Positions 54,359-64,000 of a stretch of 64,000 bases of DNA are shown here, piece by piece; the first letter of the stretch is position 1; the number at the start of each line of letters is the position of its first letter. The notes below the pieces were generated by a model. It was not told the origin of the DNA. It saw only the letters and a list, made by a program, of their open reading frames with translations, and ran no database searches. Location of the stretch: NCBI GenBank assembly GCA_024398715.1, contig JAKSIP010000007.1, positions 1 to 64,000 on the forward strand, written 5' to 3'. The position numbers and the translations under genes were made by a program. The DNA comes from Bacteroidaceae bacterium. Lineage in GTDB: Bacteria > Bacteroidota > Bacteroidia > Bacteroidales > Bacteroidaceae.

Positions 54359-54958
54359 TTATTGGATTTTGTGGCGGCTCTTGAGTTCTGTTGCCAATTC
54401 TTCAATTCTGTGACCTTTAGATGTCAACAGAACAATAAGGTGGTAGATAAGGTCGCTGGCCTCGTATATAAGGCGGTCATCTGTGCCGTTTGTTGCCTCG
54501 ATAACTGTCTCAACAGCCTCCTCACCAACCTTCTGGGCCATGCGGTTTATACCTTTCTTGAAAAGTGATGTTGTGTATGAACCGTCAGGCATCTCCTGGT
54601 AACGTTTGCAGATAAAGTCCTGAAGATATGAAAGGAAGTTGATGTCGGCGCTGTTGGTTTCTCCCCAGCAGGTATCAGCTCCGGTATGGCATACCGGTCC
54701 TACGGGGTTAGCCTTGATCAGCAGTGTGTCGTTGTCGCAGTCAACAAGTATCTTTACAACATTCAGAAAATGACCGCTTGTTTCTCCCTTTGTCCACAAT
54801 ACGTTACGTGTGCGGCTCCAGAATGTGACTTTACCTGTTTCTACTGTTTTCTGATATGCATCTTTGTTCATGAAACCAAGCATCAGAACTTTTGATGTAA
54901 CATTGTCTTGTACAATGGCGGGAACAAGACCTCCCATTTTTTCAAAATCCAATTCCAT
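54359..54958 (-). CDS. hisIE: Bifunctional phosphoribosyl-AMP cyclohydrolase / phosphoribosyl-ATP pyrophosphatase
   Basis: 199 residues. Steps 2 and 3 of histidine synthesis. The HisI part (1-105) has the metal-binding CDND and the two Cys of CHTGADTC; the HisE part (about 110-199) has the KVGEEAVETVIEA helix. Starts 3 bases after the hisF stop. Confidence 0.96.
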   Translation of the reverse strand: MELDFEKMGGLVPAIVQDNVTSKVLMLGFMNKDAYQKTVETGKVTFWSRTRNVLWTKGETSGHFLNVVKILVDCDNDTLLIKANPVGPVCHTGADTCWGETNSADINFLSYLQDFICKRYQEMPDGSYTTSLFKKGINRMAQKVGEEAVETVIEATNGTDDRLIYEASDLIYHLIVLLTSKGHRIEELATELKSRHKIQ

Positions 54959-54960
54959 AA

Positions 54961-55713
54961 TTATCTTACTTCAATTCCGTTTTTCTTGAGAAATTCCTTC
55001 AACTCCGGTATTTTTACTGTTCCAAAGTGGAACACGCTTGCGGCAAGTGCCGCACTGGCTTTTCCTTCATTGAAAGTGTCAAGGAAATGCTGCATGTTGC
55101 CTGCGCCGCCAGATGCGATTACCGGAATGGATACTGTATCGTACAGTTTGCGCAGCGCCTGGTTGGGATATCCCTGCTTTACACCGTCATGATCCATACT
55201 GGTGAAAAGAATCTCACCGGCACCGCGGCTTTCGGCCTCTTTTGCCCAATCAAACATATTCCATTCAGTTTCGATGCGACCGCCGTTGATCATACATTTC
55301 CAACCGTTTGCAGTCTCTTTTCCGTCTATTGCAACAACACAGACCTGAGAACCGAAATTCTTTGCAATCTCGTTAATGAACTCGGGACGGCGTATTGCTG
55401 CGGAGTTGATTGAAACCTTATCGGCACCTGCACGCAGAAGACGTTCAACATCGTTTATGTCATAAATACCTCCACCTACAGTGAACGGAATGGAAACGCC
55501 GGCTGCCACTTTTTCTACAAGCTCAACAAAAGTCTTGCGGCCTTCGTTTGTGGCAGTAATGTCAAGGAATACAAGCTCATCTGCTCCCTGCTCGCTGTAG
55601 AGACGACCCATTTCCACAGGATCTCCGGCATCGCGCAGATTTACAAAGTTAACACCCTTCACAACGCGTCCGTTGCAGATATCAAGACATGGAATAATTC
55701 TTTTTGCTAACAT
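54961..55713 (-). CDS. hisF: Imidazole glycerol phosphate synthase, cyclase subunit
   Basis: 250 residues, a TIM barrel. Asp11 in IPCLDICNG and the Asp in VVAIDGKE are the catalytic pair. It uses ammonia from HisH to make imidazole glycerol phosphate and AICAR. HisH is encoded two genes upstream in the same unit. Confidence 0.96.
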   Translation of the reverse strand: MLAKRIIPCLDICNGRVVKGVNFVNLRDAGDPVEMGRLYSEQGADELVFLDITATNEGRKTFVELVEKVAAGVSIPFTVGGGIYDINDVERLLRAGADKVSINSAAIRRPEFINEIAKNFGSQVCVVAIDGKETANGWKCMINGGRIETEWNMFDWAKEAESRGAGEILFTSMDHDGVKQGYPNQALRKLYDTVSIPVIASGGAGNMQHFLDTFNEGKASAALAASVFHFGTVKIPELKEFLKKNGIEVR

Positions 55714-55735
55714 ATATCTATTGTTTTTATTGGTT

Positions 55736-56458
55736 TCAGTTGTTTGCCAGTTCTGACAATTGTTCTATTGTTATTCTTCCCTCGTAAAAGGCTTTGCCTA
55801 CAATTGCTGACGGAAGACCTGCCTCCTTAAGGTCAATCAGGTCCTGGTAACAGCTTACGCCGCCGCTGGCTGTCAGAAACAGGTCAGGAAAGCGTTCCAG
55901 TATTTTCATGTAAAGTTCTATGGAAGGGCCGGAAAGCATGCCGTCGCGACTGATGTCAGTGCATACGCAACGCCTGATTCCCATAGACATGTATTTCTCT
56001 ATGAAAGGGTACAGGCTGCTGTTGCTGCTCTCGAGCCATCCGTTGATGGCAATATTCTCTCCTTTGACATCGGCCCCAAGAATTATCTTTTCCGGAGTGT
56101 AGTCCTGAAGCCATGTCCCTACAAGTTCAGGGTCAGTAACGGCAATACTGCCTACAGTTACCATTGCCGCACCGCTTCCGAATGCTATTTCAATATCCTG
56201 TTTGCTTTTGATGCCGCCTCCGAAGTCAATTATAAGACCGGTTTTTGATGCAATTGTTTCAAGCACCCTGTAGTTGACAATATGCTTGCTTTTGGCTCCG
56301 TCCAGATCTACAAGATGCAGACGCTTTATGCCGTTATCGTAAAAATTGCGGGCTATGCTGAGCGGGTCTGAAGAGTATGTGGTCTTCTGTGCGTAATCGC
56401 CTTTTGCCAGGCGTACGCATTCTCCTCCGATGATGTCTATTGCAGGAACCAGTTCCAT
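55736..56458 (-). CDS. hisA: ProFAR isomerase
   Basis: 240 residues, a TIM barrel that opens the ribose of ProFAR. Asp8 in [10 protein letters not shown] and the Asp in CTDISRDGM near 130 are catalytic. Lies 3 bases after hisH. Confidence 0.96.
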   Translation of the reverse strand: MELVPAIDIIGGECVRLAKGDYAQKTTYSSDPLSIARNFYDNGIKRLHLVDLDGAKSKHIVNYRVLETIASKTGLIIDFGGGIKSKQDIEIAFGSGAAMVTVGSIAVTDPELVGTWLQDYTPEKIILGADVKGENIAINGWLESSNSSLYPFIEKYMSMGIRRCVCTDISRDGMLSGPSIELYMKILERFPDLFLTASGGVSCYQDLIDLKEAGLPSAIVGKAFYEGRITIEQLSELANN

Positions 56459-56461
56459 TGG

Positions 56462-57058
56462 CTACAATTTGATAAAGTTTTCCAATATGGTCTGGCCAAC
56501 TGTTCCGCTCTTTTCCGGATGGAACTGTGTGGCGTAAAAATTGTCTTTTTGCAGGGCTGCGCTGAACGGTTCTATATATTCTGTTGTTGCTATGCTCCAT
56601 TTGCATACAGGTACATAGTAACTGTGAACAAAATATACGTAACTGTTGCTGTCCAGACCGTCAAACAAAGCGCTTTTGCAGTTTGATATGTTGTTCCAAC
56701 CCATGTGAGGCACCTTTTTGTCTCTGTCCAATGGATTGAATTCAAACTTTTTTACAGGCATGTCAAATATTCCAAGGCAGTCAACATCGCCCTCAAGGCT
56801 GTGAGCACACATAAGCTGTTGCCCAAGACATATTCCAAGAACAGGCTGGCGCAGGGATTTGATCAGCTGGTCCAAACCGTGTTGTTTCAAATACGCCATT
56901 GTGGTTCCAGCTTCTCCTACTCCGGGAAATATCACTTTGTCCGCCGCCTGGATACGGACCGGGTCATCTGTAAGAACAACATCTGTTCCCAGTCTTTTCA
57001 ATGCATGGTAAACCGATTTGATATTACCTGCATTGTATTTGATAACGGCAACGTTCAT
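56462..57058 (-). CDS. hisH: Imidazole glycerol phosphate synthase, glutaminase subunit
   Basis: 198 residues from the ATG at 57058 (MNVAVIKYNAGN); an ATG 24 nt upstream is less likely. A class I glutamine amidotransferase with the nucleophile Cys77 in LGICLGQQ and the His/Glu pair in QFHPEKSG near 178-180. It feeds ammonia to HisF. First gene of the his-fts-lys-lepA train; the earlier his genes (hisG, D, C, B) are not in this window. Confidence 0.95.
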   Translation of the reverse strand: MNVAVIKYNAGNIKSVYHALKRLGTDVVLTDDPVRIQAADKVIFPGVGEAGTTMAYLKQHGLDQLIKSLRQPVLGICLGQQLMCAHSLEGDVDCLGIFDMPVKKFEFNPLDRDKKVPHMGWNNISNCKSALFDGLDSNSYVYFVHSYYVPVCKWSIATTEYIEPFSAALQKDNFYATQFHPEKSGTVGQTILENFIKL

Positions 57059-57079
57059 ACCTGTTTTATTAAAAGCGCA

Positions 57080-57087
57080 CAAAGTTA
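57080..57087 (-). promoter_or_regulatory. -7 element of the hisH train
   Basis: Minus-strand TAACTTTG, 21 bp upstream of the chosen hisH start. No histidine-rich leader peptide or T-box was seen between it and hisH. Confidence 0.6.
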
Positions 57088-57133
57088 CAAAAAAATGGTG
57101 TTTGTCTATATATATAATAAAGGGAAAAAATGG

Positions 57134-57164
57134 TTGTGAGATTTAATTAATATGAGTAAATTTG
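57134..57164 (+). promoter_or_regulatory. Promoter of the ileS operon
   Basis: TTG at 57134-57136 and TAAATTTG at 57157-57164, spacer 20. The ATG is 37 bp downstream; the leader is too short for a T-box. Confidence 0.7.
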
Positions 57165-57201
57165 CAAAATTTTAAAAGAAACAGCTAAACAGCAATAAAT
57201 A

Positions 57202-60200
57202 ATGAACCAAAAGTTTACGGAACGTGGAATGTTGGACCTGTCCCAGGTCAACAAGGATGTGCTTGGCGAATGGCTGAAGGAAAGCCTTTTTGAACGCAGT
57301 ATCAAGGAAAGGGAAGGCGCCCCTTCGTTTGTGTTTTATGAGGGACCTCCTTCGGCAAACGGAATGCCGGGCATTCACCATGTGATGGCACGAACAATAA
57401 AGGACAGTTTCTGCCGCTACAAGACCATGTGCGGTTATAAGGTAAACCGTAAGGCAGGATGGGATACTCACGGACTTCCTGTTGAACTTGGTGTGGAAAA
57501 GAGCCTGAATATTACAAAAGAGGACATCGGTACAAAAATCTCTGTTGACGATTATAACCGCCAGTGCCGTCTTGAAGTAATGAAATATAAGGAGAAATGG
57601 AGCGACCTTACACGCAAGATAGGATATTGGGTTGACCTTGAAGACCCATACATTACTTATGACAACCGTTACATTGAATCTTTGTGGTGGCTGCTCAAGG
57701 AACTCTATAAAAAAGGTTATCTTTACAAAGGCTATACAATCCAGCCATACTCTCCGGCCGCCGGAACAGGCTTGTCAAGCCACGAGTTGAACCAGCCGGG
57801 ATGTTACCGCGATGTGAAGGATACAACGGTGACTGCCCAGTTCCACATAGTGAATCCCAAACCGGAGTGGACAAAGTGGGGTAACGCATATTTTCTTGCG
57901 TGGACAACAACTCCGTGGACACTGCCTTCAAATACCGCTCTCTGCGTAGGTAAAAAGATTGAATATGTTGCAGTGGAAACATACAATCCGTACAGTGCTG
58001 AAAAAGAGTGTGTCATTCTGGCAAAGAACCGTCTGAACGCATATTTCAGTGCCGACGGTGCAAATGTCCCGATGGAAGCTTATCAGAAGGGAGACAAGGT
58101 AATCCCATACCGCGTAATAGCCGAATATACGGGAGCAGATCTGCTTGATATCAGGTATGAACAGCTTTTCCCATGGGTGAAGCCTGTTGATATGCAGGGA
58201 AAAGGTCAGTTCAAAATCAGCGATAAGGGCTTCCGTGTAATTCACGGAGACTATGTTACTACAGAAGACGGTACGGGTATTGTACATATTGCTCCTACGT
58301 TCGGTGCCGATGATGCTTTTGTAGCCAAGGCTGCAGGAATACCTTCATTGTACATGGTGACAAAGAAAGGCGAACCGCGTCCTATGGTTGACTTTACCGG
58401 CAAATACTGGTTGCAGAAAGATCTTGACGAATCATTCCTGAGCGAATGTGTCAGGACCGATGCCTACGCTGAATATGAAGGTGCGTTTGTAAAGAATGCA
58501 TATAATCCCAAATATACTGTTAACGGCAAATATGACCAGGATGCCGCTCAGAAAGACGAGGATCTGAACATATACATCTGCCTCAAGATGAAACAGGATG
58601 GTACCGCTTTCAAAATTGAGAAACATGTACACAACTATCCCCATTGCTGGCGTACCGACAAACCTGTAATCTATTATCCGCTTGACAGTTGGTTTATCAA
58701 GGCAAGCAGTGCCAAAGAGCGTATGTCCGAATTGAATGGGACCATAAAATGGAAACCTGAATCAACCGGTACCGGACGTTTCGGAAAATGGCTTGAGAAT
58801 CTCAATGACTGGAACCTGAGCCGTTCCCGCTATTGGGGGACTCCGCTTCCTATCTGGCGTAACGATGAAGGAGAGGAGATATGCATAGGTTCTGTTGAAG
58901 AACTCTATAACGAAATTGAAAAATCCGTTGCTGCAGGTGTAATGAAGTCCAATCCTTTCAAGGAAAAAGGCTTTGTTCCGGGAGACTACAGTGCAGCCAA
59001 TTATGACAAGATAGATTTGCATCGCCCATATGTTGACTACATTGTGCTTGTGTCGGCATCGGGTAAGGAACTGAAACGTGAAACGGACCTGATTGATGTC
59101 TGGTTTGACAGCGGTGCAATGCCTTTTGCACAGATGCATTATCCGTTTGAGAATAAGGAAATTATTGACAACGGTACTGTTTACCCTGCAGACTTTATTG
59201 CAGAGGGTGTTGACCAGACACGAGGCTGGTTCTATACGCTGCATGCAATTTCCACAATGATAAAAGACAGTGTTGCATACAAGGCTGTCATTTCAAACGG
59301 TCTTGTTCTTGACAAGAACGGAAACAAAATGAGCAAGCGTCTTGGCAATGCTGTGGAACCTTTCCAGGCAATAGAACAATACGGCAGCGATGCCCTGCGC
59401 TGGTACATGATTACCAATGCGCAGCCTTGGGATAACCTCAAGTTTGATACTGAAGGTGTTACAGAGTGTGTCCGCAAGTTCTTTGGAACATTGCACAATA
59501 CATACAAGTTCTTTGCACAGTATGCGAATGTTGACGGCTTTACAGGTCTGGAAAGCCCGGTTGGCCAGTGTGACCTTCAGGTTATTGACCGCTGGATATT
59601 GAGCGAACTCAACACTCTTGTAAAAGGTGTCCGCGAGAGTCTTGACGATTATGAGCCTACGCGTGCCGGCCGTCTTGTTCAGGATTTTGTAAATGACTAT
59701 CTGTCAAACTGGTATGTACATCTGACACGTGAACGTTATTGGGGTAAAGAGCTGACGGCAGACAAACTTGCAGCATATCAGACTCTGTACAAGTGCCTTG
59801 AAACGGTTGCTCTTCTTATGGCTCCTATTGCTCCGTTCTATGCCGACCGTCTGTACCGCGATCTGCATGTAAACATTGACGGCGGTAAACAATCCGTTCA
59901 TCTGGCCTTGTTCCCTGAATATAACAAGGAAATGGTGGACAAAGAACTGGAGACCCGTATGGAACTTGCGCAAAAGATCACTTCTATGGTTCTTGCATTG
60001 CGCAAACGCGATGATGTCAAGATTAATGTGCGCAAGCCGTTGCAGAAAATACTTATTCCTGCCGATGCCGCATTACGTTCTCATCTTGAACCTGTAAGCG
60101 AACTGATCCGCGGTGAGGTCAATGTCAAGGAGATTGAATTTGCGGGAGAAGGGGATAACGGCATTCTTGTCAAGAAGGTCAAATGCAACTTCAAACTTTT

Positions 60201-60696
60201 GGGCAAACGTTTCGGTGCTCTTATGAAAAGTGTTGCCGCCGCTGTTCAGAACATGTCCCAGAAAGATATTGCCGAACTTCAGGAAAAAGGCGAATTCACA
60301 TTCAATATTGATGGCACACAGGCTGTTGTCAATACAACCGAGGTTGAAATATTCAGTCAGGATATTCCCGGCTGGGTTGTAGCAAACGAAGGTGTTCTTA
60401 CAGTTGCTCTTGACATACAGCTTACTCCTGAGTTGCAGCGCGAAGGACTTGCCCGTGAACTGAAGAAACGTATTCAGGATATGCGCAAGGCTACAGGTCT
60501 TGAAATTACAGACAGAATAGAGGTGAAACTTGGTGCAGACAGTCCAATGCAGACAGTCCTTGACGAGTGGGGTGAATGGATCTCACAGCAGGTTCTTGCC
60601 GACAAGTTGGAACTGGTCAATTCTGACCTGTTACAGGATGCTGATAATGTGAATATTGATGATATGGTGATAAAGATTCAAATAACTAAAAAATAA
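57202..60696 (+). CDS. ileS: Isoleucyl-tRNA synthetase
   Basis: 1164 residues, a long class I synthetase of the eukaryotic-like type. The HIGH counterpart GMPGIHHVMAR is near residue 57, the editing-domain motif TTPWTLPSNTALC near 237, and KMSKR near 710. A long C-terminal anticodon/extension region follows; no zinc-finger Cys set like that of the bacterial C-terminus was seen. This type is often less sensitive to mupirocin, but that cannot be read off here. First of five genes in the same direction. Confidence 0.97.
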   Translation: MNQKFTERGMLDLSQVNKDVLGEWLKESLFERSIKEREGAPSFVFYEGPPSANGMPGIHHVMARTIKDSFCRYKTMCGYKVNRKAGWDTHGLPVELGVEKSLNITKEDIGTKISVDDYNRQCRLEVMKYKEKWSDLTRKIGYWVDLEDPYITYDNRYIESLWWLLKELYKKGYLYKGYTIQPYSPAAGTGLSSHELNQPGCYRDVKDTTVTAQFHIVNPKPEWTKWGNAYFLAWTTTPWTLPSNTALCVGKKIEYVAVETYNPYSAEKECVILAKNRLNAYFSADGANVPMEAYQKGDKVIPYRVIAEYTGADLLDIRYEQLFPWVKPVDMQGKGQFKISDKGFRVIHGDYVTTEDGTGIVHIAPTFGADDAFVAKAAGIPSLYMVTKKGEPRPMVDFTGKYWLQKDLDESFLSECVRTDAYAEYEGAFVKNAYNPKYTVNGKYDQDAAQKDEDLNIYICLKMKQDGTAFKIEKHVHNYPHCWRTDKPVIYYPLDSWFIKASSAKERMSELNGTIKWKPESTGTGRFGKWLENLNDWNLSRSRYWGTPLPIWRNDEGEEICIGSVEELYNEIEKSVAAGVMKSNPFKEKGFVPGDYSAANYDKIDLHRPYVDYIVLVSASGKELKRETDLIDVWFDSGAMPFAQMHYPFENKEIIDNGTVYPADFIAEGVDQTRGWFYTLHAISTMIKDSVAYKAVISNGLVLDKNGNKMSKRLGNAVEPFQAIEQYGSDALRWYMITNAQPWDNLKFDTEGVTECVRKFFGTLHNTYKFFAQYANVDGFTGLESPVGQCDLQVIDRWILSELNTLVKGVRESLDDYEPTRAGRLVQDFVNDYLSNWYVHLTRERYWGKELTADKLAAYQTLYKCLETVALLMAPIAPFYADRLYRDLHVNIDGGKQSVHLALFPEYNKEMVDKELETRMELAQKITSMVLALRKRDDVKINVRKPLQKILIPADAALRSHLEPVSELIRGEVNVKEIEFAGEGDNGILVKKVKCNFKLLGKRFGALMKSVAAAVQNMSQKDIAELQEKGEFTFNIDGTQAVVNTTEVEIFSQDIPGWVVANEGVLTVALDIQLTPELQREGLARELKKRIQDMRKATGLEITDRIEVKLGADSPMQTVLDEWGEWISQQVLADKLELVNSDLLQDADNVNIDDMVIKIQITKK

Positions 60697-60701
60697 AGTG
60701 T

Positions 60702-61082
60702 ATGGAGAAACATCATTATGGTGATGCCGAGTTGGCGGAATTTCGTAAGGTTATAACAGAAAAACTTGAAATTGCTCAGAGAGATTATGATACGTTGAAG
60801 GCATCTTTGATGAATGCGGACAACAATCGTGCAGACGATACGGCACCAACATACAAGGTTCTGGAAGAAGGTGCAAATACTCTGTCCAAAGAAGAAACCA
60901 CACGTCTGGCCCAGCGTCAGATGAAGTTTATACAGTCATTGCAGGGCGCACTGGTCCGCATTGAAAACAAGACATACGGTGTGTGCCGCGAATGTGGAGA
61001 ACTTATTCCTCAAGGACGTCTCAATGCAGTACCTCATGCAACTTTGTGCATAAGCTGCAAGGACAAACAGAGCAAGAGATAA
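60702..61082 (+). CDS. DksA/TraR-family zinc-finger protein
   Basis: 126 residues. An N-terminal coiled coil (about 10-60) and a four-cysteine zinc finger at 95, 98, 116 and 119 (CREC ... CISC). The family binds RNA polymerase through its secondary channel and works with ppGpp. The tip of the coil has NNRADDTAPT, with an Asp pair (45-46) near the position of the acidic residues needed in DksA. It lies 5 bp after ileS. Confidence 0.92.
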   Translation: MEKHHYGDAELAEFRKVITEKLEIAQRDYDTLKASLMNADNNRADDTAPTYKVLEEGANTLSKEETTRLAQRQMKFIQSLQGALVRIENKTYGVCRECGELIPQGRLNAVPHATLCISCKDKQSKR

Positions 61083-61089
61083 CAGACAT

Positions 61090-61806
61090 ATGGATGCTTC
61101 CAATAATGCCGTTGATAAAGACCTGCAGATAAAACGTAACAGGCGGGCCGTTATTTGGGTTGTGGTGTTGGCGTTGATTGTTGACCAGGCTACCAAAATC
61201 CTGGTCAAGACCAATATGCTTATCGGCAATGACAATGCTATCAATATACTTCCCTGGTTCAAAATATGTTTTATTGAGAACAACGGAATGGCATTCGGTA
61301 TGGAAATAGGCGGAAAACTGTTCCTGTCTCTATTCCGTATTGCTGCTATCGGCCTTATTGTGTATCTGATCAACAGACTTGTCAAGTCCAACAGATTTCC
61401 AAGGGGGTTTCTTGTATGTCTTGCATTCCTTGTTGCCGGCGCCACGGGAAATATTCTTGATTCAATGTTTTACGGTTTGATTTTTACTGAAAGCGGTATT
61501 CATGCCGGAGGTGTTTCCAAACTGGTTGACTTTGGATACGGATATGCTCCGTTCCTTTATGGAAAGGTTGTGGATATGCTCTATTTCCCTTTATGGAGAT
61601 GGCCTGATTTTATCCCTTTCATAGGCGGTAGAATTTTCTTCCGTCCTGTTTTCAATATTGCTGACTGCTGTATTACCTGTAGCGTATTCTCTCTTCTGCT
61701 GTTCTACAGACAATCTCTGTCTGCCGCTTTTGCTATGATAGAAACAGAGTCTGTCAGGAGAAAAATTAAGAAAGACAAGAGTGAAGAAAACAACTCCGGC
61801 ATATAA
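61090..61806 (+). CDS. lspA: Lipoprotein signal peptidase
   Basis: 238 residues, longer than the usual 160-200 because of an extra loop before the fourth membrane segment. It cleaves the signal peptide of diacylated lipoproteins; the many lipoproteins in this window are its substrates. VDQATK near 31-36, NNGMAFG at 64-70 and GATGNILD at 117-124 are conserved; the likely catalytic pair is Asp162 (KVVDML) and Asp192 (FNIADCCI). The 3' end overlaps the next gene by 26 bp. Confidence 0.95.
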   Translation: MDASNNAVDKDLQIKRNRRAVIWVVVLALIVDQATKILVKTNMLIGNDNAINILPWFKICFIENNGMAFGMEIGGKLFLSLFRIAAIGLIVYLINRLVKSNRFPRGFLVCLAFLVAGATGNILDSMFYGLIFTESGIHAGGVSKLVDFGYGYAPFLYGKVVDMLYFPLWRWPDFIPFIGGRIFFRPVFNIADCCITCSVFSLLLFYRQSLSAAFAMIETESVRRKIKKDKSEENNSGI

Positions 61807-62557
61807 ATTTCTCTTTGTGTCATTGTTGCTCCTGTTGTTTTCAGGGTGTCAGACAAGACGCGGTGAGGGAGTGCTTTCTCCGCGTGTTATGGAACGTGTC
61901 CTGTATGATTACCATATGGCTCAGTCTATGGCAATGGCTTTACCAAGAGATCGCCGTTATGAAAGAGAACTGTTCTATCAATACGTATTTGACAAGAACC
62001 ATATAACAAAAGAAGAGTTTGAAACTTCTATCAGATGGTACACGCGTTATCCTAAGGATTTTCATCAGATATATGTAAATGTGCGTGCCAAGGCTGAATC
62101 TGAAAGAAAAAAAGCCGCTTCTGTACTTGAAAAAATCAACAAGGTTTCTTTCAGTGTGTTTAGCGGCGATAGTGTGGATTTGTGGTACTTGCCCCATACT
62201 CAAATTTTTGCAAGCAATCCATATTCACAGACAATGAGATTTGCCATTCAGCACGATACTACGTTCTACAGTGGTGACAGCCTGTACTGGAATATGAATC
62301 CGCTCTTTATCTCTGTAAATGATTCAATACGGACTGCGCAGAGCGCTTATCTGTCCTTAAATATAAACTACAGGGATTCCATCACTGCATTCGATACCCT
62401 GGTGACACTGAACGATTCTCTGTCTTTCCCTTTTGTTCTTAGTAAAAAACAGATTTTCAAGAATATTGAAGGCGCTATCCATTATATTCCGTCAGAATAT
62501 AACGATTGCTCTTTTCTGCTCATGGATGATATAACATTAATCCGTAAGCATAACTGA
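61781..62557 (+). CDS. DUF4296-family lipoprotein
   Basis: 258 residues, starting with GTG at 61781 and overlapping lspA by 26 bp. The signal peptide has lipobox SGC (Cys23). Residues about 35-110 match the helical DUF4296 domain (RVLYDYHMAQSMAMA, then a segment with FETSIRWYTRYP). The C-terminal half is unrelated and strand-rich. The family is found next to lspA in many Bacteroidetes; its role is not known. Confidence 0.85.
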   Translation: MKKTTPAYKFLFVSLLLLLFSGCQTRRGEGVLSPRVMERVLYDYHMAQSMAMALPRDRRYERELFYQYVFDKNHITKEEFETSIRWYTRYPKDFHQIYVNVRAKAESERKKAASVLEKINKVSFSVFSGDSVDLWYLPHTQIFASNPYSQTMRFAIQHDTTFYSGDSLYWNMNPLFISVNDSIRTAQSAYLSLNINYRDSITAFDTLVTLNDSLSFPFVLSKKQIFKNIEGAIHYIPSEYNDCSFLLMDDITLIRKHN

Positions 62558-62564
62558 TTATGGC

Positions 62565-64000
62565 ATGTTTTGTAGAGGACTCAAATATTTTATCTGCTTA
62601 CTGTTTGTTTCAACACTGACAGTATCCTGTTCCATCTACAAAAATGTTCCGCAGGACAGTTATCTGCTTGATAAAATTTCTGTTTCGGTAGAAAAGGACC
62701 CCGAAACGGGCAGCACAATCTCCAAGAATAATATCAAACAGTACATATATCAGCACCCTAATACTAAATGGTTGGGTTTCTGGCGTGCTCCAGTCAGACT
62801 CTATTCCATGTTCGGTGGAGAAAAAAAGAAAGCCAAAAAGAAGAAAGATGGCGGGCAGGCTGTTTTCAATACAATGGGTCAGGCTCCAGTCATTTACAAT
62901 GAACGCATGACAGACATTTCCTGTCTTGATATTACAAAGGCACTTGTTGAAAACGGATTTCTTCATGGATCAGTATCTTCTGAACTCTCATATTACAAAA
63001 AACCGAGAGTTAAGGTTACGTATAATGTCACTTTGAACCAAAGGTATTCAATTGAATCTCTTGAAAGGGTGGTGCGCGATTCCACAATTGAAGATATCAT
63101 TCTGGCCGATTCCGTCAATTCACTGCTTTTTGTGAACGGTCCGTTCTCTATCCGTCAGTTGGATTCGGAACGCGCCCGAATTACCGATGTCATGCATCAG
63201 AAGGGATATTACCATTTCAATAAGGATCATATATGGTTTGTTGCCGATACTTTGGAGAATTCCACAAAGGTTGGCCTTACAATGTATGTTGACCGCTATT
63301 TCAACGAGGAAACAGGGCAGGAAGAACCTCACAGCGTATTTTCAATTGGCAAGATAGACTATATATTTACAGAAAATGCCGGCTTTTCCGATGATTATAG
63401 GGATACACTGAAATCTCAGGATTTTGACAACTATTCCGTCTATTTCAAGAAAAAGAGAATACTGAGACCAACTATAATTGACAAACACTCCATTCTAAGA
63501 ACCGGTATGATATACAATGCAGACTCATTGGAAAGTACCCGTTCTTCTCTGGCAAAACTTTCAATACTCAAATATACGCATTACAATCTGGTAGAAAACA
63601 ATCAGGATAAAACCCTGGACACCAGAGTATATCTTGTTACCAACAAGTCCAACAGCGTGAAGCTTCAGGTAGAAGGTACAAATACGGCCGGTGATCTTGG
63701 TGCCGCCGCTTTGCTGTCCTGGTCAAACAGAAATATGTTTGGCGGCTCGGAACTGTTTACGGTTACATTCCGCGGCGCTTTTGAGGCAATCAACAATCTT
63801 CCCGGTTATTCCAATGTGAACAGCTATCTTGAAAACGGCATTGAAGCGAAACTTGAAATTCCGCAATTGGTTATTCCTTTTGTTTCTGACCAGTTCCATA
63901 GAAACTCTGTCACTACTACCAGATTTGACCTGCAGGTGAATCTTCAAAAGCGCCCAGAATTCAATAAGCGGGTGTATTCGGGTGGCTGGAGTTATTCGTG
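62565..64000 (+). CDS. BamA/TamA-family outer-membrane protein (5' part)
   Basis: 478 residues and continuing past the window edge. The start at 62565 gives the signal sequence MFCRGLKYFICLLFV with lipobox VSC (Cys21), so it looks like a lipidated N-terminus. POTRA-like segments follow (about 25-380), with a Lys-rich insertion KKKAKKKKDGG. The beta-barrel begins near residue 390 (VEGTNTAGDLGAAALLSWSNRN). The class is a TamA-like partner for TamB or a surface-lipid/protein assembly factor. It lies 7 bp after the DUF4296 gene. Confidence 0.85.
   Translation, partial: MFCRGLKYFICLLFVSTLTVSCSIYKNVPQDSYLLDKISVSVEKDPETGSTISKNNIKQYIYQHPNTKWLGFWRAPVRLYSMFGGEKKKAKKKKDGGQAVFNTMGQAPVIYNERMTDISCLDITKALVENGFLHGSVSSELSYYKKPRVKVTYNVTLNQRYSIESLERVVRDSTIEDIILADSVNSLLFVNGPFSIRQLDSERARITDVMHQKGYYHFNKDHIWFVADTLENSTKVGLTMYVDRYFNEETGQEEPHSVFSIGKIDYIFTENAGFSDDYRDTLKSQDFDNYSVYFKKKRILRPTIIDKHSILRTGMIYNADSLESTRSSLAKLSILKYTHYNLVENNQDKTLDTRVYLVTNKSNSVKLQVEGTNTAGDLGAAALLSWSNRNMFGGSELFTVTFRGAFEAINNLPGYSNVNSYLENGIEAKLEIPQLVIPFVSDQFHRNSVTTTRFDLQVNLQKRPEFNKRVYSGGWSYS

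Noticed and set aside
1..64000. tRNA, rRNA, CRISPR arrays, insertion-sequence transposases, T-box or other known riboswitches
   Set aside because: I looked through the intergenic gaps, including those upstream of the synthetase genes and hisH, and found none that could be supported.

Overview
The window comes from a bacterium of the order Bacteroidales (Bacteroides/Prevotella-like), chromosomal and of moderate GC content. The evidence is the recurring promoter element TAnnTTTG upstream of many genes, almost no Shine-Dalgarno sites, a type IX secretion plug protein, a Bacteroidia-type (type V) fimbrial locus, a full Na+-NQR operon, an archaeal-type ProRS and a dipeptidyl peptidase III with the HECLGH motif.

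Layout. 1-5757 is an accessory island. It holds a candidate long rod-shaped noncoding RNA with its own promoter, then four envelope genes (LPP20-like lipoprotein, an LPP20-like relative, and two CsgG-like/FISUMP paralogues). MITE-like elements with perfect 15-bp inverted ends lie on both sides of it. The two FISUMP paralogues are almost identical over 347 bp and then diverge abruptly in their last 184 bp. The divergence falls mostly in codons whose third base is fixed, a pattern like that of diversity-generating retroelement (DGR) targets.

5758-16686 is mostly housekeeping: DPP III, xylose isomerase, mannose-1-phosphate guanylyltransferase, DedA, GlnRS, a small secreted protein, a family 2 glycosyltransferase, RarA and a membrane-bound AraC regulator. 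17089-30419 is a large fimbrial operon: an OmpA/DUF3575 protein, a DUF5119 lipoprotein, six tandem fimbrillin lipoproteins and a 1360-residue fimbrillin with Ig-like repeats. 30510-37643 carries ProRS, the T9SS plug protein and TamB. 37919-43841 is nqrABCDEF, in which NqrC carries an N-terminal rubredoxin-like domain. 43914-49317 holds a Na/phosphate cotransporter, a LolC/E-like permease, YggS and an acyl-CoA ligase. 49340-57058 is one long minus-strand gene train (hisH-hisA-hisF-hisIE-ftsE-lysC-lysA-lepA). 57202-64000 is ileS-dksA-lspA-DUF4296-BamA/TamA-like; the last gene runs off the end.

The most unusual items are the diversified FISUMP tails, the rod-like RNA, the invertible-looking repeat family around the island, the rubredoxin-NqrC fusion, and the seven-subunit fimbrial array with two classes of C-terminal motif. 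No tRNA, rRNA, CRISPR array, transposase or reverse transcriptase was recognised.
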